Below are positions 1-9,756 of a stretch of 64,000 bases of DNA, piece by piece (position 1 is the stretch's first letter; every line of letters begins with the position of its first letter). Source of the stretch: Azadirachta indica (Eukaryota; Streptophyta; Magnoliopsida; Sapindales; Meliaceae); assembly GCA_022749755.1 (NCBI GenBank), contig CM040442.1:14482457-14546456 (forward strand), in the 5' to 3' direction. Position numbers and translations under genes: made by a program. Below the pieces are notes generated by a model that saw only the letters and a list, made by a program, of their open reading frames with translations, was not told the origin of the DNA and made no database searches.

Positions 1-640
1 TTAGTGGCAGAATGAACACAACGATTATTAGCAAATTCAACATGCGGCAAGTAATCTTCCCAAGTTTTCAAGTTTTTTTGTCGCAACAAAGTAGACAATG
101 TTCTATTTACTACTTTGGTTTGACCATCTATTTGTGGGTGACAAGTAGTAGAAAATAATAATTTAGTTCCCAACTTTCCCCACAATGTCTTCCAAAAGTA
201 AATTAAGAACTTTGAGTCTCAATCTAAGACAATAGTTTTAGGCATTCTATGCAACCTAACAACTTCCTTAAAAAAAAAAATAATAATCTATATGTGATGC
301 ATCATCAGTTTTATGACATGCAATAAAGTGTGCCATCTTATAAAACCTATCGACAACCACAAAAACTGAGTCTCTCCCCCTCTTTGTTCTAGGTAATTCT
401 AAAACAAAATCCATAGAAATATCGACCCAAGGTACACTAGGAATAGGAAGTGGTGTATACAATCCATATAGTTGTTGCCTAGACTTACTTTGCCTACAAG
501 TAATGCATCTCGCACAAACCTTTTCTATGTCACGTTTCATGTGCGGCCAAAAGAAATGTTCATGCAATATGTGTAAAGTCTTAGTTACGCCAAAGTGACC
601 CATCAAACCTCCACCGTATGCTTCTCGAACAGTAATTCAC
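1..640 (-). pseudogene. Gypsy A1 integrase, partial and broken
   Basis: The open piece at 606-268 begins [18 protein letters not shown] and carries the HHCC zinc-binding arrangement (histidines, then CARCITC). The first DDE aspartate follows in the segment [13 protein letters not shown] poly-A/T run near 270-285 breaks the frame ([11 protein letters not shown]). From about 270 to 1 the DNA still matches the catalytic core, with the minus-strand equivalents of [17 protein letters not shown] and [10 protein letters not shown], but contains stops. The rest lies outside the window. Confidence 0.88.
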
Positions 641-839
641 GCAAAGATGAATATGGAACACATAATTTATTTTTTCGAAATAGGAAACCATCATGCAGAT
701 AGAACTTCCCACATGCTCCCTTAGTGCAATTTTTAAACAAGTCACAAAAATTAGTCCGTTACATACAATTCCTTAATGTACTCAAATCCAAGCAATTTTG
801 CATCAAGAGTTGAAAGTAGAGTGTACCTGCGTGATAGTG

Positions 840-1246
840 CATTAGCAACTATATTTTCTTTGCCTTGTTTGTATTTGATCATATAAGGAATGTCTCAATG
901 AACTCCACCCATTTGGCATGACATCTGCTTAATTTGTGTTGCGCCTTTAAATGTTTCAAGGATTCATGATCCGTATGAATCACAAACTCTTTGGGCCAAA
1001 GATAATGCTATCAAGTTTTTAGAGTTCGAACCAATGTATACAATTCTTTGTAATGAGTGGGATAGTTTAAAGCCGCGCCATTTAGTTTCTCACTAAAGTA
1101 CGCAATCGATCTTCCTTCTTGCATTAGTACGCCTTTAATTCCTATCTTGAAGCATCACACTCTATCTCAAATATTTTAGTAAAACTGGGTAAAACAAGTA
1201 AAGGTGCATTAGTCAATTTTTCTTTGATAAGTTTGAATGCCTTTTC
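840..1246 (-). pseudogene. Gypsy A1 RNase H, heavily decayed
   Basis: Between the RT connection and the integrase, the minus strand aligns by eye with the RNase H of element C. It retains scattered pieces such as a [12 protein letters not shown] start, a block matching the conserved [12 protein letters not shown] region (here with changes), and the end near DALS. Stops in all frames leave no open reading frame over 60 codons. The call rests on position and on DNA-level similarity to 24780-25140. Confidence 0.7.
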
Positions 1247-2230
1247 TTACTCTTTTCCCCACTTGAACAGAACATTCTTCTTGATGACTTCGGTTAAGGG
1301 TGCAGCTATGCAACTAAAATCTCGAACAAAGCGCCGATAAAAACTGGCCAATCCATAAAAGCTTCTTACCTGATTCGTTGAAGTAGGCATTGGCCATTCT
1401 TGAATTGCCTTCACCTTCTCCTCATCAACCTCAATCCCTTTAGTACTTACAACAAAACCAAGAAACACAAGCTTATCCGTGCAAAATGTACATTTCTTAA
1501 AATTAGCAAATAGCCTTTATTTCCTTAAAACCTCTAAAACAAGTTTTAAATGTTCAACATGATCATTCAAGTTTTTGCTATAAATCAAGATATCGTCAAA
1601 ATAGATTACTACGAATTTGCCAATGAAAGCACGCAAAACATGGTTCATAAGTCTCGTGAAAGTACTAGGTGCAATAGTTAACCCAAAAGGCATAACTAAT
1701 CATTCATAAAAACCATATTTTGTTTTAAATGCAGTTTTCCACTCATTCCCTTCTTTCATCCTAATTTGATTATATCCACTCCTAAGATCAATTTTAGAAA
1801 ACACACAAAATCTATGCAATTCATCTAACATATCATCTAATCGAGGAATGGGATGTCGATACTTTATCATAATATTGTTGACAGCTCGGCAATCAACACA
1901 CATCCTCCATGTCCCATCTTTCTTAGGCGCTAGTAGCATTGGAACCGCACAAGGACTCATGCTTTCTCTAACATACCCTTTCTCCATCAGCTCATTAACT
2001 TGTCGTTGAAGTTCCTTTGTCTCCTCAGGATTACTTCTATAAGCTGGTCGGTTCGGAATTGTTGCACCGGGTATAAAATCAATTTGATGTTCAATTCCTC
2101 GAATTGGAGGTAAATCAGGAGGCACCTCTTCAAAAAAGACATCTTCGAATTCCTGCAAAAGAAACATAACATTGCTTGGCAAGGATCCGGCAAAATCGTC
2201 AGTACACAAAAAGGCCTCCTTGTACATAAG
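1247..2230 (-). pseudogene. Gypsy A1 reverse transcriptase, broken
   Basis: The open piece at 2227-1700 encodes the first part of a Ty3-type RT. It includes [33 protein letters not shown], the first catalytic aspartate in FSKIDLRSGYNQIRM, and AFKTKYGFYE. A stop follows directly where relatives read [10 protein letters not shown]. The catalytic Y-F-D-D motif is still encoded near 1591-1602. The open piece at 1468-1247 encodes the thumb and connection ([52 protein letters not shown]). The enzyme is interrupted at least once and is non-functional. Confidence 0.92.
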
Positions 2231-2350
2231 TATTATAAGGGGCTATTGTGAAAGTAAAACTCTCTTGATCTCATTTTTTTTGCAATAAAATTGTATTTTT
2301 CCTCTCTCTCACACATGAACGTTGCAACTCTCTCATTTTTCCTCTCTCTC

Positions 2351-2790
2351 TCATTTTTTCCTCTCACTCTCTTTCACATTTTTGCCTTTCTCATTTTCTT
2401 TTTTCTTTTCACTCGCTTTTTGCATCTTTAATTGGTCTTCAAGAATTTGTTTTGGATTCAATGGTACAAGTGATATGGGTTGCCTTTTGATGGTAAAAGA
2501 GTATCTATTGGTAAAACCGTCGTGTGTGACTCGTCGATCGTACTGCCATGGTCTGCCCGATAGGATGTGACATGCATGCATAGGAATCACGTCACAAAGG
2601 ACTTCTTGCTCATACTTGCCAATAGAGAATGCCACCAACACTTGTTTTGTTATCTTGATTTCTCCACAATTGTTTATCCATTGAAGCCAGTACGGTCATG
2701 GATATTTCATGGTAGGTAACGACAATTTCTCCACTAAATCAGTGCTGGCCACATTGGTGCAACTTCCTCCATCAATTATAACGCTGCAAA
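2351..2790 (-). pseudogene. Gypsy A1 protease region, broken
   Basis: The retropepsin domain normally cuts the polyprotein. The active-site motif I-I-D-G-G-S is encoded on the minus strand near 2763-2778, in a different frame from gag. One extra G in the CGGGGAG run just upstream (near 2835) seems to cause the shift. A second open piece (2641-2351) encodes the end of the domain (VLCDVIPMHACHILSGRPWQYDRR) and then a lysine- and glutamate-rich linker (KKKENEKGKNVKESERKK). Stops lie between the two, so no active protease can be made. Confidence 0.8.
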
Positions 2791-3998
2791 CTTTGTTGTT
2801 GACGAAACACCGAGTATGAAACAAGTTCTCCCCGCTGATCATTTTCTTCTTCCTTAATTTGTGCACTAAGAGCTCGTCTTTCCACTAACAATTCTCCTTC
2901 CGCAGCATATTGCCCTTTATAGTTATCTTCAAGAGATGGCATGTCTTCTATTTCGTCTTCTTCTTCTCCTTCCGACTCAATTTCCCCTTGAACATTGATC
3001 ACCATTACCCTTTTATTTGGGCATTGGCTAGCTATATGACCCTTGCCTTGACATTTAAAACACTTAATGTTACGATTTTTAGAAGTGGTGGATTCAATGT
3101 TATCTTGTTTTTGCGGCACAACTTGTTTAGCATCCTTAGAAGCTTCGGAATTAGATTTTATTAATGGAAATTCTTGCCGTTTAGGAGCTGATCTCCATGA
3201 GTTTGTAGCATTCATGCTTGCTCCTCTCCTAACCATGTTTTTTCGCTTAAATGGTTGCTCAACTTTGATGGCTTGATGTACCATATTTATCAACTCTACA
3301 TAATGTTGCATTTCCACCACATCTGCGATCTCACGATTTAAACCATGTAAGAATCTAGCCATGGTAGTTTCTTTATCCTCCTCTACATTTGCTCAGATCA
3401 TAGCAACCTCCATCTCTTTGTAGTATTCATCTACGCTTTTAGATCCTTGAGTTAGACGCTGCAATTTGTTGAATAACTCCCGATGGTAGTAGTTTGGAAT
3501 GAAACGTCTTCTTATTATTGTCTTCATCTCATCCCACGTTTCAACAGGATGTTCTTGATTTCTTCTCCTATTCCTCAACAATTGATCCCACCAAATAATA
3601 GCATAATCAGTAAATTTAATGGCCGCAAGTTTTACCTTTTTGATCTCGGAGTAGTTGTGACAATCGAAAACCATCGCTATTTTTCTTCTCCCACTCTAAA
3701 TAAGCTTCAGGATCGTTTTTACCTTGGAATGGTGAAATTTTTACCTTAATACTTCCTAAATCATCATCGAACTTAGGTTTACCCAACCTAGCTTCTCTAT
3801 TCCCATAACCATGCAAATCCCTGCCCCGGTTTATTGGTGATTCATCTAACTCCTCATCATTCTCAACATTACCCCATTGTACCCTTGGTTGCACTTGCCT
3901 AGGTGGTTGTCTAATGGAAGAGCTTTGATCTTGCCTTCTTGATGTCTATTCTTCCAACCTATCCATCCTCTCATGAATTGGTTCTAACTCAGCCCTCT
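2772..3998 (-). pseudogene. Gypsy A1 gag (capsid and zinc knuckle), broken
   Basis: Gag is the structural protein that packages retroelement RNA. Three minus-strand open pieces (3894-3616, 3674-3393, 3362-2772) cover it. The first holds the NDPEAYLEWEKK start of the retrotransposon gag domain and then frameshifts. The second holds the IIWWDQL and [14 protein letters not shown] motifs. The third continues through ARFLHGLNREIADVVE to an intact CCHC zinc knuckle, CFKCQGKGHIASQC, near 3055. An acidic stretch (SEGEEEDEIED) follows. A frameshift near 3690 and a stop near 3390 separate the pieces. The 5' end is missing compared with the plus-strand homologue that begins at 21969. Confidence 0.9.
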
Positions 3999-4288
3999 TC
4001 GAATATGGCCTTGTACAGATTTGAGAAGTCGAATACCGTAAAAGCTTTAATCTTCAAGTTTTGCCTTCTTATACTTGTGTCAATGTTACTAAGCTCTGAT
4101 TATTGTCTTGAAGTCTAAGCTTGATATTTGACTCTTTCTTACACTCTTGAATTGTTGCAAGATCATCCCACAAAGTTTGAATCATCCCATTCAATGCATT
4201 TTTGAATTTCTTCATTCTTGCTCTTGTAACGGGACCATTAGATAGCTGAATTGGATCCTTACTCTTGTGTGCATCCGTATTCGCATCA
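3999..4288 (-). mobile_element. LTR fragment of the element D family
   Basis: On the minus strand this segment starts TGATGCGAATACGG at 4288 and matches the first ~290 bp of the element D LTR (13926-14215). It includes the coding tail LSNGPVTRARMKKFKNALNG and the post-stop sequence around the TTCGACTT block. The LTR end at 4288 abuts satellite DNA directly. The other end (3999) is joined mid-LTR to the A1 gag. It is therefore a truncated LTR left by recombination or deletion. The open frame at 4332-4069 merely reads from satellite into this tail and is not a gene. Confidence 0.85.
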
Positions 4289-4852
4289 CATGTCTTGTTA
4301 CTCACCGTGGTGTCACGATTGTTACAATGCATTTCATTTAAAAAACAGAAGAGTCAGAAATGCACAATTTTCGGGGACGAATTTCTGAAACGCAAAATGG
4401 GCGCAAAAAAATGGTTTCGTTTTGAGACCAGACGCGTGTCTTGTTACTTACCATGGGGTGATGATCGTTACAATGCAGTTCATTTCAAAAATGGACAGTC
4501 AGAAATGTAGATTTTCGGGGACGAAATTGTAAAACGCGAAACGGGCGCAAGAAAATAGTTTCGTTTCGAGACAAGATGCATTTCTTGTTTCTCATCATGG
4601 CGTGACGATTTTTAAAATACATTTCTATTCGAAAACGGAGGAGTCAGAAATTTACGATTCTTGGGAACGAAATTTTCAAATGCAAAACAGGTGCAAAAAA
4701 ATGATTTCGTTTTGAGACGGAACGCATGTCTTGTTACTCTCCGTGGGATGACAATCGTTACAATGCATTTCGTTTCAAAAATGGAACAGTCAGAATTGTA
4801 CGATTTTTGGGAACAAAATTGCCAAACGCGAAACGGACGCAAAAAAATAGTT
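4289..4852 (+). repeat. Satellite block S1 (~147 bp monomer, about 4 copies)
   Basis: The block repeats the features of the main array at 14774-19834: a TTGTTACTCACCGTGG-like segment, CGTTACAATGCATTTC, a GTCAGAAATGTACGATTTT-like segment, and GCGCAAAAAAATGGTTTCG. It is in the same orientation as the main array. Left edge: the D-type LTR fragment. Right edge: the Athila-like gag piece near 4853. Confidence 0.9.
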
Positions 4853-5525
4853 TGGATTGCTTAGTCAATTCATCAAGTTGCATTGCCATTTCGTTGTTGG
4901 AGCTTAAATCATGTACCCCAACTCTCCTTCCTCTTGCACTCTTTTGCTGCGAATTAGCACCCAACATTTCATATAGCTTATATGTCTCTTCTCCAGTCTT
5001 TTCTCCCATGGCTCCACTGGCGGTATTATCAGCCATGTATTGACATTGTTGCATCAATCTACCATAAAAAAATTAGTTTTGTAGTGCAGCAGAAAATGAT
5101 AGTGAGGACATTGGAGAAGAAGCATTTGGAATCTATCCCAGCTTCATGGAAAAGCTCTCCCTCCATTTGAGAAAAGATAACAATTTTAGTCCTTAACTCG
5201 GTGGTCTTTTGGTGAGAGTAGAATTTTCCCATAAATTTTTTGTAAACCGCTTCCCATGTAGTTAAAGATCTTGATGGAAGAGTCATCAACCAAGCTTTAG
5301 CTCTATCTTTTAACGTCTATGGAAAACATCTCATCCTAAGTTGATCCTCAGTTAATCCTTTTAAAGGAAAAGTTTGCACCATCGCATAAAAGTCCCTAAT
5401 GAAAATTAAAAGGTCTTCGTTACGAATTCCATAAAAAAAGGACAACATGGAATAACGTATGTTTTTTATCTCATAATTTCGTGCAGCATCCTCCAAATGT
5501 ATGCAAGATGTAATTACCTTTCTAT
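4853..5525 (-). pseudogene. Athila/Tat-like gag fragment
   Basis: Two minus-strand pieces differ clearly from the gag of families A and D. The first (5289-5059) reads LPSRSLTTWEAVYKKFMGKFYSHQKTTELRTKI and continues with FSQMEGELFHEA. The second (5057-4861) reads TGEETYKLYEMLGANSQQ and then GVHDLSSNNEMAMQLDELTK. Upstream, the 3' end of the open frame at 5730-5317 supplies FYAMVQTFPLKGLTEDQLRM. This order (PLKG...W..LP..SI..W, then K(F/Y)..H/P..K...R, then the YELLE-like block and a MAMQLDEL-like block) is what I know from Athila-type gag proteins. Stops near 5310 and a frameshift near 5060-5100 break it. The family call is from memory; membership in some LTR gag is firm. Confidence 0.75.
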
Positions 5526-6568
5526 TTGGGCATTGAAAACACTTAATGTCACGATTTCTAGAAGCAGTGGATTCAATGTTACCTTGTTTTTGCGGCACAA
5601 TTTGTTTGGCATATTTAGAGGCTTCAGACTTAGACTTTGTTGATGGAAATTCCTCCCGTTTAGGGGTTGATCTCCATGAGTTTGTAGCAGTCGTGCTTGC
5701 TCCTCTCCTAGTCGTATTTCTTCGCTTCAATTGTTACTCAACTTTAATGGCTTGGTGTACCATATCTGTCAACTCTACATAATATTGCATCTCCATCACG
5801 TCTACGATCTCACAATTTAAACTATGTAAGAACTTAGCCATGGTAGCTTCTCTATCCTCCTTTACATTTGCTCAGATCACAACAACCTCCATCTCTTTAT
5901 AGTATTCATCTACGCTATTGGATCCTTGAGTTAGATGCTGCAATTTGTTGAATAACTCCCGATGGTAGTAGTTAGACGTTTTTTTTTATTGTTTTCATCT
6001 CGTCTCATGTCTCAACAGGACATTCTTGATTTCTTCTCCTATCCTTCAACAATTGATCTCACCAAATAATAGTATAATTAGTAAATTCAATGGCCGTAAG
6101 TTTTATCTTTTTTATCTTTGAGTAGTTGTGACCATCGAAAATCATCTCTATTCTCTTCTCCTACTCTAAATAAGCTTTAGGATCATTTTTATCTTGTAAT
6201 GGTGGAATTTTCACCTTAATGCTTTCCAAATCATCATCCAACTTAGGTCTACCCAACCTAGCTTCTCTATTACCATAACCACGCAAATTCCTGCCCTGGT
6301 TCACTGGTGATTCGTTTAACTCCTTATCATTCTCAACATTACCCCATTGTACTCTTGGTTGCAATTGCCTAGGTGGTTGTCTAATGGAAGAGCTTTGATG
6401 TTGTCCTCTCGATGTCTTTTCTTCCAACCCATCCATCCTCTCATGGATTGGTTCTAACTCAGCCCTCATCATCCGTTTCATCTCCCCCAATAACGCTTGC
6501 AATTGTAGGTTCGGGGTGGTTGGTTGTTGTACCCCTGAGGTTGAATTTTCTTCTTAATTGTGAGACAT
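5526..6568 (-). pseudogene. Gypsy A2 gag, broken, fused to an Athila-like gag
   Basis: The gag start codon is at 6568-6566 (MSHN), but codon 5 is a stop where the element C copy has CAA. The piece at 6502-6161 encodes a domain closely matching element C (residues QALL, EPIHERMDGLEEKTSRGQHQ, QPRVQWGNVEND). The middle (6160-5731) has frameshifts. The piece at 5730-5317 encodes the basic region (TNSWRSTPKREEFP) and a truncated zinc knuckle: IKCFQ is followed at once by CPNRKV, so the central knuckle residues (KGHIASQ in A1) are deleted. The frame then continues into Athila-like gag sequence. A functional product is unlikely. Confidence 0.85.
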
Positions 6569-7063
6569 ATTTAAATTTACAAAACAAAGTTAGAAACCTT
6601 ACAAGCACTCTCTTACGTGTTCTCACTCACTCTTGTATTTGAACACTCAAATGTTCTCACACTCGCACACTCTTAATCAAAATTTAAGTGGCAATTTAAG
6701 ATGAGAAGCAACCAAAACAAATAACAAGATTCAATAAACAATTCTTAAGAAATTGATGCAAGCAATGACAATATTAGATCAAGAGTAAGGAATATTAGGT
6801 CAATATTATAACAAATTATGAATATAATGGATAACAACAATTCTCTTTTTTTTTTTACTTTATTTCATTTATAGGAAATAGAAATAAAAATATGAACTCA
6901 AAATAAATTGAAAGAAGTAAAAATATAAAATTCGAATTTGGACCAGTCTAGGAGGAATTTGGCAACAATATATTTTTTTTGTATTTTTTTTTCAGAATTC
7001 TAATTGAGAAATAATGGAATAATAAAGATGTAAAGGGATAAATTAAACTTGCCTTGAATCAAA
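6569..7063 (-). other. A2 untranslated leader between PBS and gag
   Basis: This AT-rich segment has no coding potential. It matches the leader of element C (21486-21968) in inverted orientation, including the poly-T block near 6848 and the run of GAGTG/ACACTC-like repeats just before gag. I see no further feature in it. Confidence 0.75.
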
Positions 7064-7075
7064 GCACTGATACCA
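7064..7075 (-). promoter_or_regulatory. tRNA-Met-type primer binding site of A2
   Basis: On the minus strand the motif TGGTATCAGTGC lies 2-3 bases after the LTR end (7078). It differs at one base from the common plant primer binding site TGGTATCAGAGC, which pairs with the 3' end of initiator tRNA-Met. Confidence 0.8.
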
Positions 7076-7077
7076 AA

Positions 7078-7871
7078 TGATATGAACCTCGCCAATAATA
7101 TGAAGAAACCCAATACCGAATGTAGTAAAAAACCCCAAGATTTCTCCAAAACGCAAGTTTATTGAGTTTTGACCCGATATATCTAAATAATAATCAAGAC
7201 TATGATTACTCAAACGCCATACCAAGAATCCTTAAGAAAACACTTAAAAATTTGGTTGTTTTGAACACCATGAGAAATTAGGCTTGAAAAGTTCAAGAAT
7301 AAGAACTTGTAAGAAATAACTTAACATTCAAAATTGCTTGTTTTATTTTAAAAAATTGAGAGCCTTTTTATAGGCAAATACAAAGGAAAAATATCAAAGA
7401 TTAAGCCAACAATCCTACCTAACAATTTGAAAAATTAAATACAAACTTTATAACTTTTAAAACTACAAATTTCAAATATAGAAACGTAAGCAATGACGTC
7501 ATATATATATGACGTAAGCAATGATATCATACGTGTATGATGTAAGTGATTACATCATTTTAAAATTCTTAAAAATTAGACAAATGGCTTATAATTTTTG
7601 AACATTTCCATATTAGTCTTCTTGAACTCCGATCGCTTGAATGATATTCGCTGAGCCTAATTCTTCAAGATGTGTATCTTGAATTGCATTTGAATCACAC
7701 ATCATTTTAATTAGTCCATTTAAGACCCTTTGCAATGTCTTGACTCTAGCTCTTGTAATCGGTCCCCTCGGCACACTTAGCGAATCATATAGAGACTACA
7801 ATTAAGTATCTCTAGCCTTATGTGGGAATTTCTCCTCTTATTTACGTGGTTGCGCAACTTCGTTTACATAA
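7078..7871 (-). mobile_element. 5' LTR of gypsy A2
   Basis: The LTR ends ...ATATCA at 7078, next to the PBS. Its 5' end at 7871 (TTATGTAAACGAAG on the minus strand, TGATGCAAACGAAG in element C) meets satellite DNA. Its first ~259 bp (7871-7613) encode the C-terminal tail of the polyprotein, ending in the minus-strand TAA at 7615-7613. The tail includes RGPITRARVKTLQRVLNGL in an undisturbed frame. It matches the LTRs of element C along its length, including the ATATATATGACG block near 7500. Confidence 0.85.
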
Positions 7872-8088
7872 AAAAAATGGTTTCGTTTCGAGACAGGATG
7901 TATGTTTTGCTACTTACTGTGGGGTGACGATCATTACAATGCATTTCATTTCAAAAATAGAGGAGTTGAAAATGTACGATTTTCAGGGAAAAAAATTGTA
8001 AAACGCGAAACTGGTGCAAAAAAATGGTTTTGTTTCTAGACAAGATGGAAGTCTTCTTTCTCACTGTTGCATAACGATCGTTACAATA
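7872..8088 (+). repeat. Satellite block S2 (~1.5 monomers) between elements A2 and D
   Basis: This short stretch of the ~147-bp satellite starts within the AAAAAAATGGTTTCG segment and ends at CGTTACAATA. It separates the outward-facing 5' LTRs of A2 (minus strand) and D (plus strand), so both elements sit in the same satellite background. Confidence 0.88.
8084..8088 (+). repeat. Target site duplication of element D, left copy
   Basis: CAATA here pairs with CAATG at 14774-14778 (four of five bases). The satellite consensus at this place is GTTACAATGTATTT, so the left copy has one G-to-A change. The duplication shows that D inserted into a satellite monomer. Confidence 0.75.
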
Positions 8089-8943
8089 TGATGCAAATAC
8101 GGATGCACACAAAAGTAATGATCCAATTCAGCTACCTAATGGTCCCGTTACAAGAGTAAGAATGAAGAAATTCAAGGATGCATTGAATGGGATGATTCAA
8201 GGTTTGTGGGATGATCTTGCAACAATTCAAGAGTGTAAGAAAGAGTCAAATATCAAACTTGAACTTCAAGACAATAATCAGAGTTTGGTAACATTGACAC
8301 AAGTACAAGAAGGCAAAACCTAAAGATTAAAGTTTCAAGTTTCTACGGAATTCGACTTCTTAAATCTATACAAGACCATATTCGAATGATATCTCAAGAC
8401 TAAGCAAACATGTTCAAGTTTTTTAATTGTAGTTCAAATCAGATCGTCATCATGATGGAAGTTTCAGATTCTATGTGCTATTTTGGGCTAAGTTGCTGTT
8501 CAAGCCCATTATTTATTTTAATCTTATTTATAAACATATATTTATAGTTTGTTATGTGTTTGGGCTGTTAATGCTAATTATTAAGCCCAAATTTAGTTTA
8601 TTTTATTTTAAGTTAGAATAAATTTAATTTTGTGGCCAAACACTCCAATTAGGGTTACTTATCTCTTGTACTCTTATATATTCAGTCACATGCTCCCATG
8701 GAGGCATCAATTACTTTTTTGAATGAAATAAAATTGAGAGTGTTTTCTCTTATTTTGATTCTTACTTGAATCAAGATTCTTACAATCAAAGCTAATTACT
8801 TTGAGGGTATTTATTCTAAAGTTCTATTTTACAAGTTGAAATTGGGTTGCAGACTTGGGTGAATCTGATTTACCTTTTCAAGATGTTGCTTCCATGCTTA
8901 AAGATATTGGGTCTCAAGTTTAATATACTCGGGGTTCGGATCA
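8089..8943 (+). mobile_element. 5' LTR of element D
   Basis: It begins TGATGCAAATACGG and ends GTTCGGATCA, the usual TG...CA ends. Its first ~235 bp repeat the polyprotein tail found in the 3' LTR, ending in TAA near 8320. Downstream is a TATA-like region (CTTATATATTCAG near 8683) that may be the transcription start region. The right end is fixed by the PBS, the left end by the target duplication. Confidence 0.92.
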
Positions 8944-8946
8944 GTT

Positions 8947-8957
8947 TGGTATCAGAG
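8947..8957 (+). promoter_or_regulatory. tRNA-Met primer binding site of element D
   Basis: TGGTATCAGAG starts three bases after the LTR end. It matches the standard plant initiator tRNA-Met primer binding site. Confidence 0.9.
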
Positions 8958-9756
8958 TTACGGCTCTTAATCAAGTTATATCGTCTTTCAAGTTTGTCTA
9001 TTTGTTTCTTTAGTTTCTGAGTCTGTTTTGCTTCAATTTCATTTATTTTCGTTTTTGTGTTTATTATATCAAAAACAAAAAAGAAGAGGGTTTCCTTTCA
9101 ATTCACAGCAAGTCAAGTTTGGGTTGTATCAATCTCCAATTCGGTTGATTTAGTCTTTTGTGTCTCTTTCTATTTATTTTTGTTTGGTCACTCCTACATG
9201 TTTAGAGGTAAAAAGAAAAAAATTAAGAAAAAAAAAAGGAGAGAAAAGCAGAGCATTTGGCCAAGAGAAAAAAAAAAGGGGCAGGTGTTGAACAAAAATA
9301 AGGAGAATAAAAAGAAAAATCAGATTGCTTCAAGGAGTTTGACCAAATCAAGCCTACATTCCAAAACAAGCTAGGATTTGCTTCCTAATCTTTCCATAAT
9401 TTTTGGTTGACTTTCCTATTCCTGTACTGATTTTTTTTCCTTTGTTCTTAATATTTCCTTTATCATTTCTAAAAATCTATTTCCTAGTCCTCGCGCTTTC
9501 TCAATTTGTTACCTATCTAAATTAGTTTTATTTTATTTTCATTGTATTTAGTAAGTTTGTATAAATTTTGATTTTTGCAACTAATCTTAATAAGAGAATT
9601 AGAGTGAAAAAAAGGCTTAGTATGAGCTCATCTAGAGAAAAGACATAAATTAAGTGTGAAACACGAGCGAACTTGAGTGATAACATTACTTGAGTAAAAC
9701 ACGTAAGGGAGTGAAGTGACGAAATTATTCTTTTGCTTTACTAACTTTGTCTTGCA
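8958..9756 (+). other. Untranslated leader of element D
   Basis: About 800 bases lie between PBS and gag. A lysine-rich open frame in an A-rich block (9057-9374) shows no similarity to a gag domain and has no counterpart in element C, so I treat it as chance. The A-rich block 9205-9290 could be part of a packaging or leader structure, but nothing in the sequence proves it. Confidence 0.7.

Larger units (their letters stand above)
1..3998 (-). mobile_element. Ty3/gypsy element A1, internal region, truncated at both ends
   Basis: Read on the minus strand the order is gag (3998-2772), protease (about 2790-2350), reverse transcriptase (about 2230-1240), RNase H (about 1240-840) and integrase (about 640-1). 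This is the Ty3/gypsy order. The element runs off the left window edge inside integrase. Its gag lacks the first ~30 codons and is joined at 3998/3999 to an LTR piece of another family. Every domain carries stops or frameshifts, so it is a dead copy. It is close in sequence to element C (20661-27213), which gives the best guide to its missing parts. Confidence 0.93.

Noticed and set aside
4726..5057. Open frames at 4726-5043 and 4758-5057 that look like single genes
   Set aside because: Each crosses the border between satellite and the Athila-like gag fragment. Only the gag part has coding meaning.
8089..8320. Orphan pol C-terminus left of the LTR, first read as a tandem element sharing an LTR
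   Set aside because: The PPT, the TG start and the target duplication show that this coding tail is part of the LTR itself, so no extra element is needed.
9057..9374. 105-codon lysine-rich frame in the element D leader
   Set aside because: It is low-complexity A-rich sequence with no counterpart in related elements. The real gag starts at 9757.
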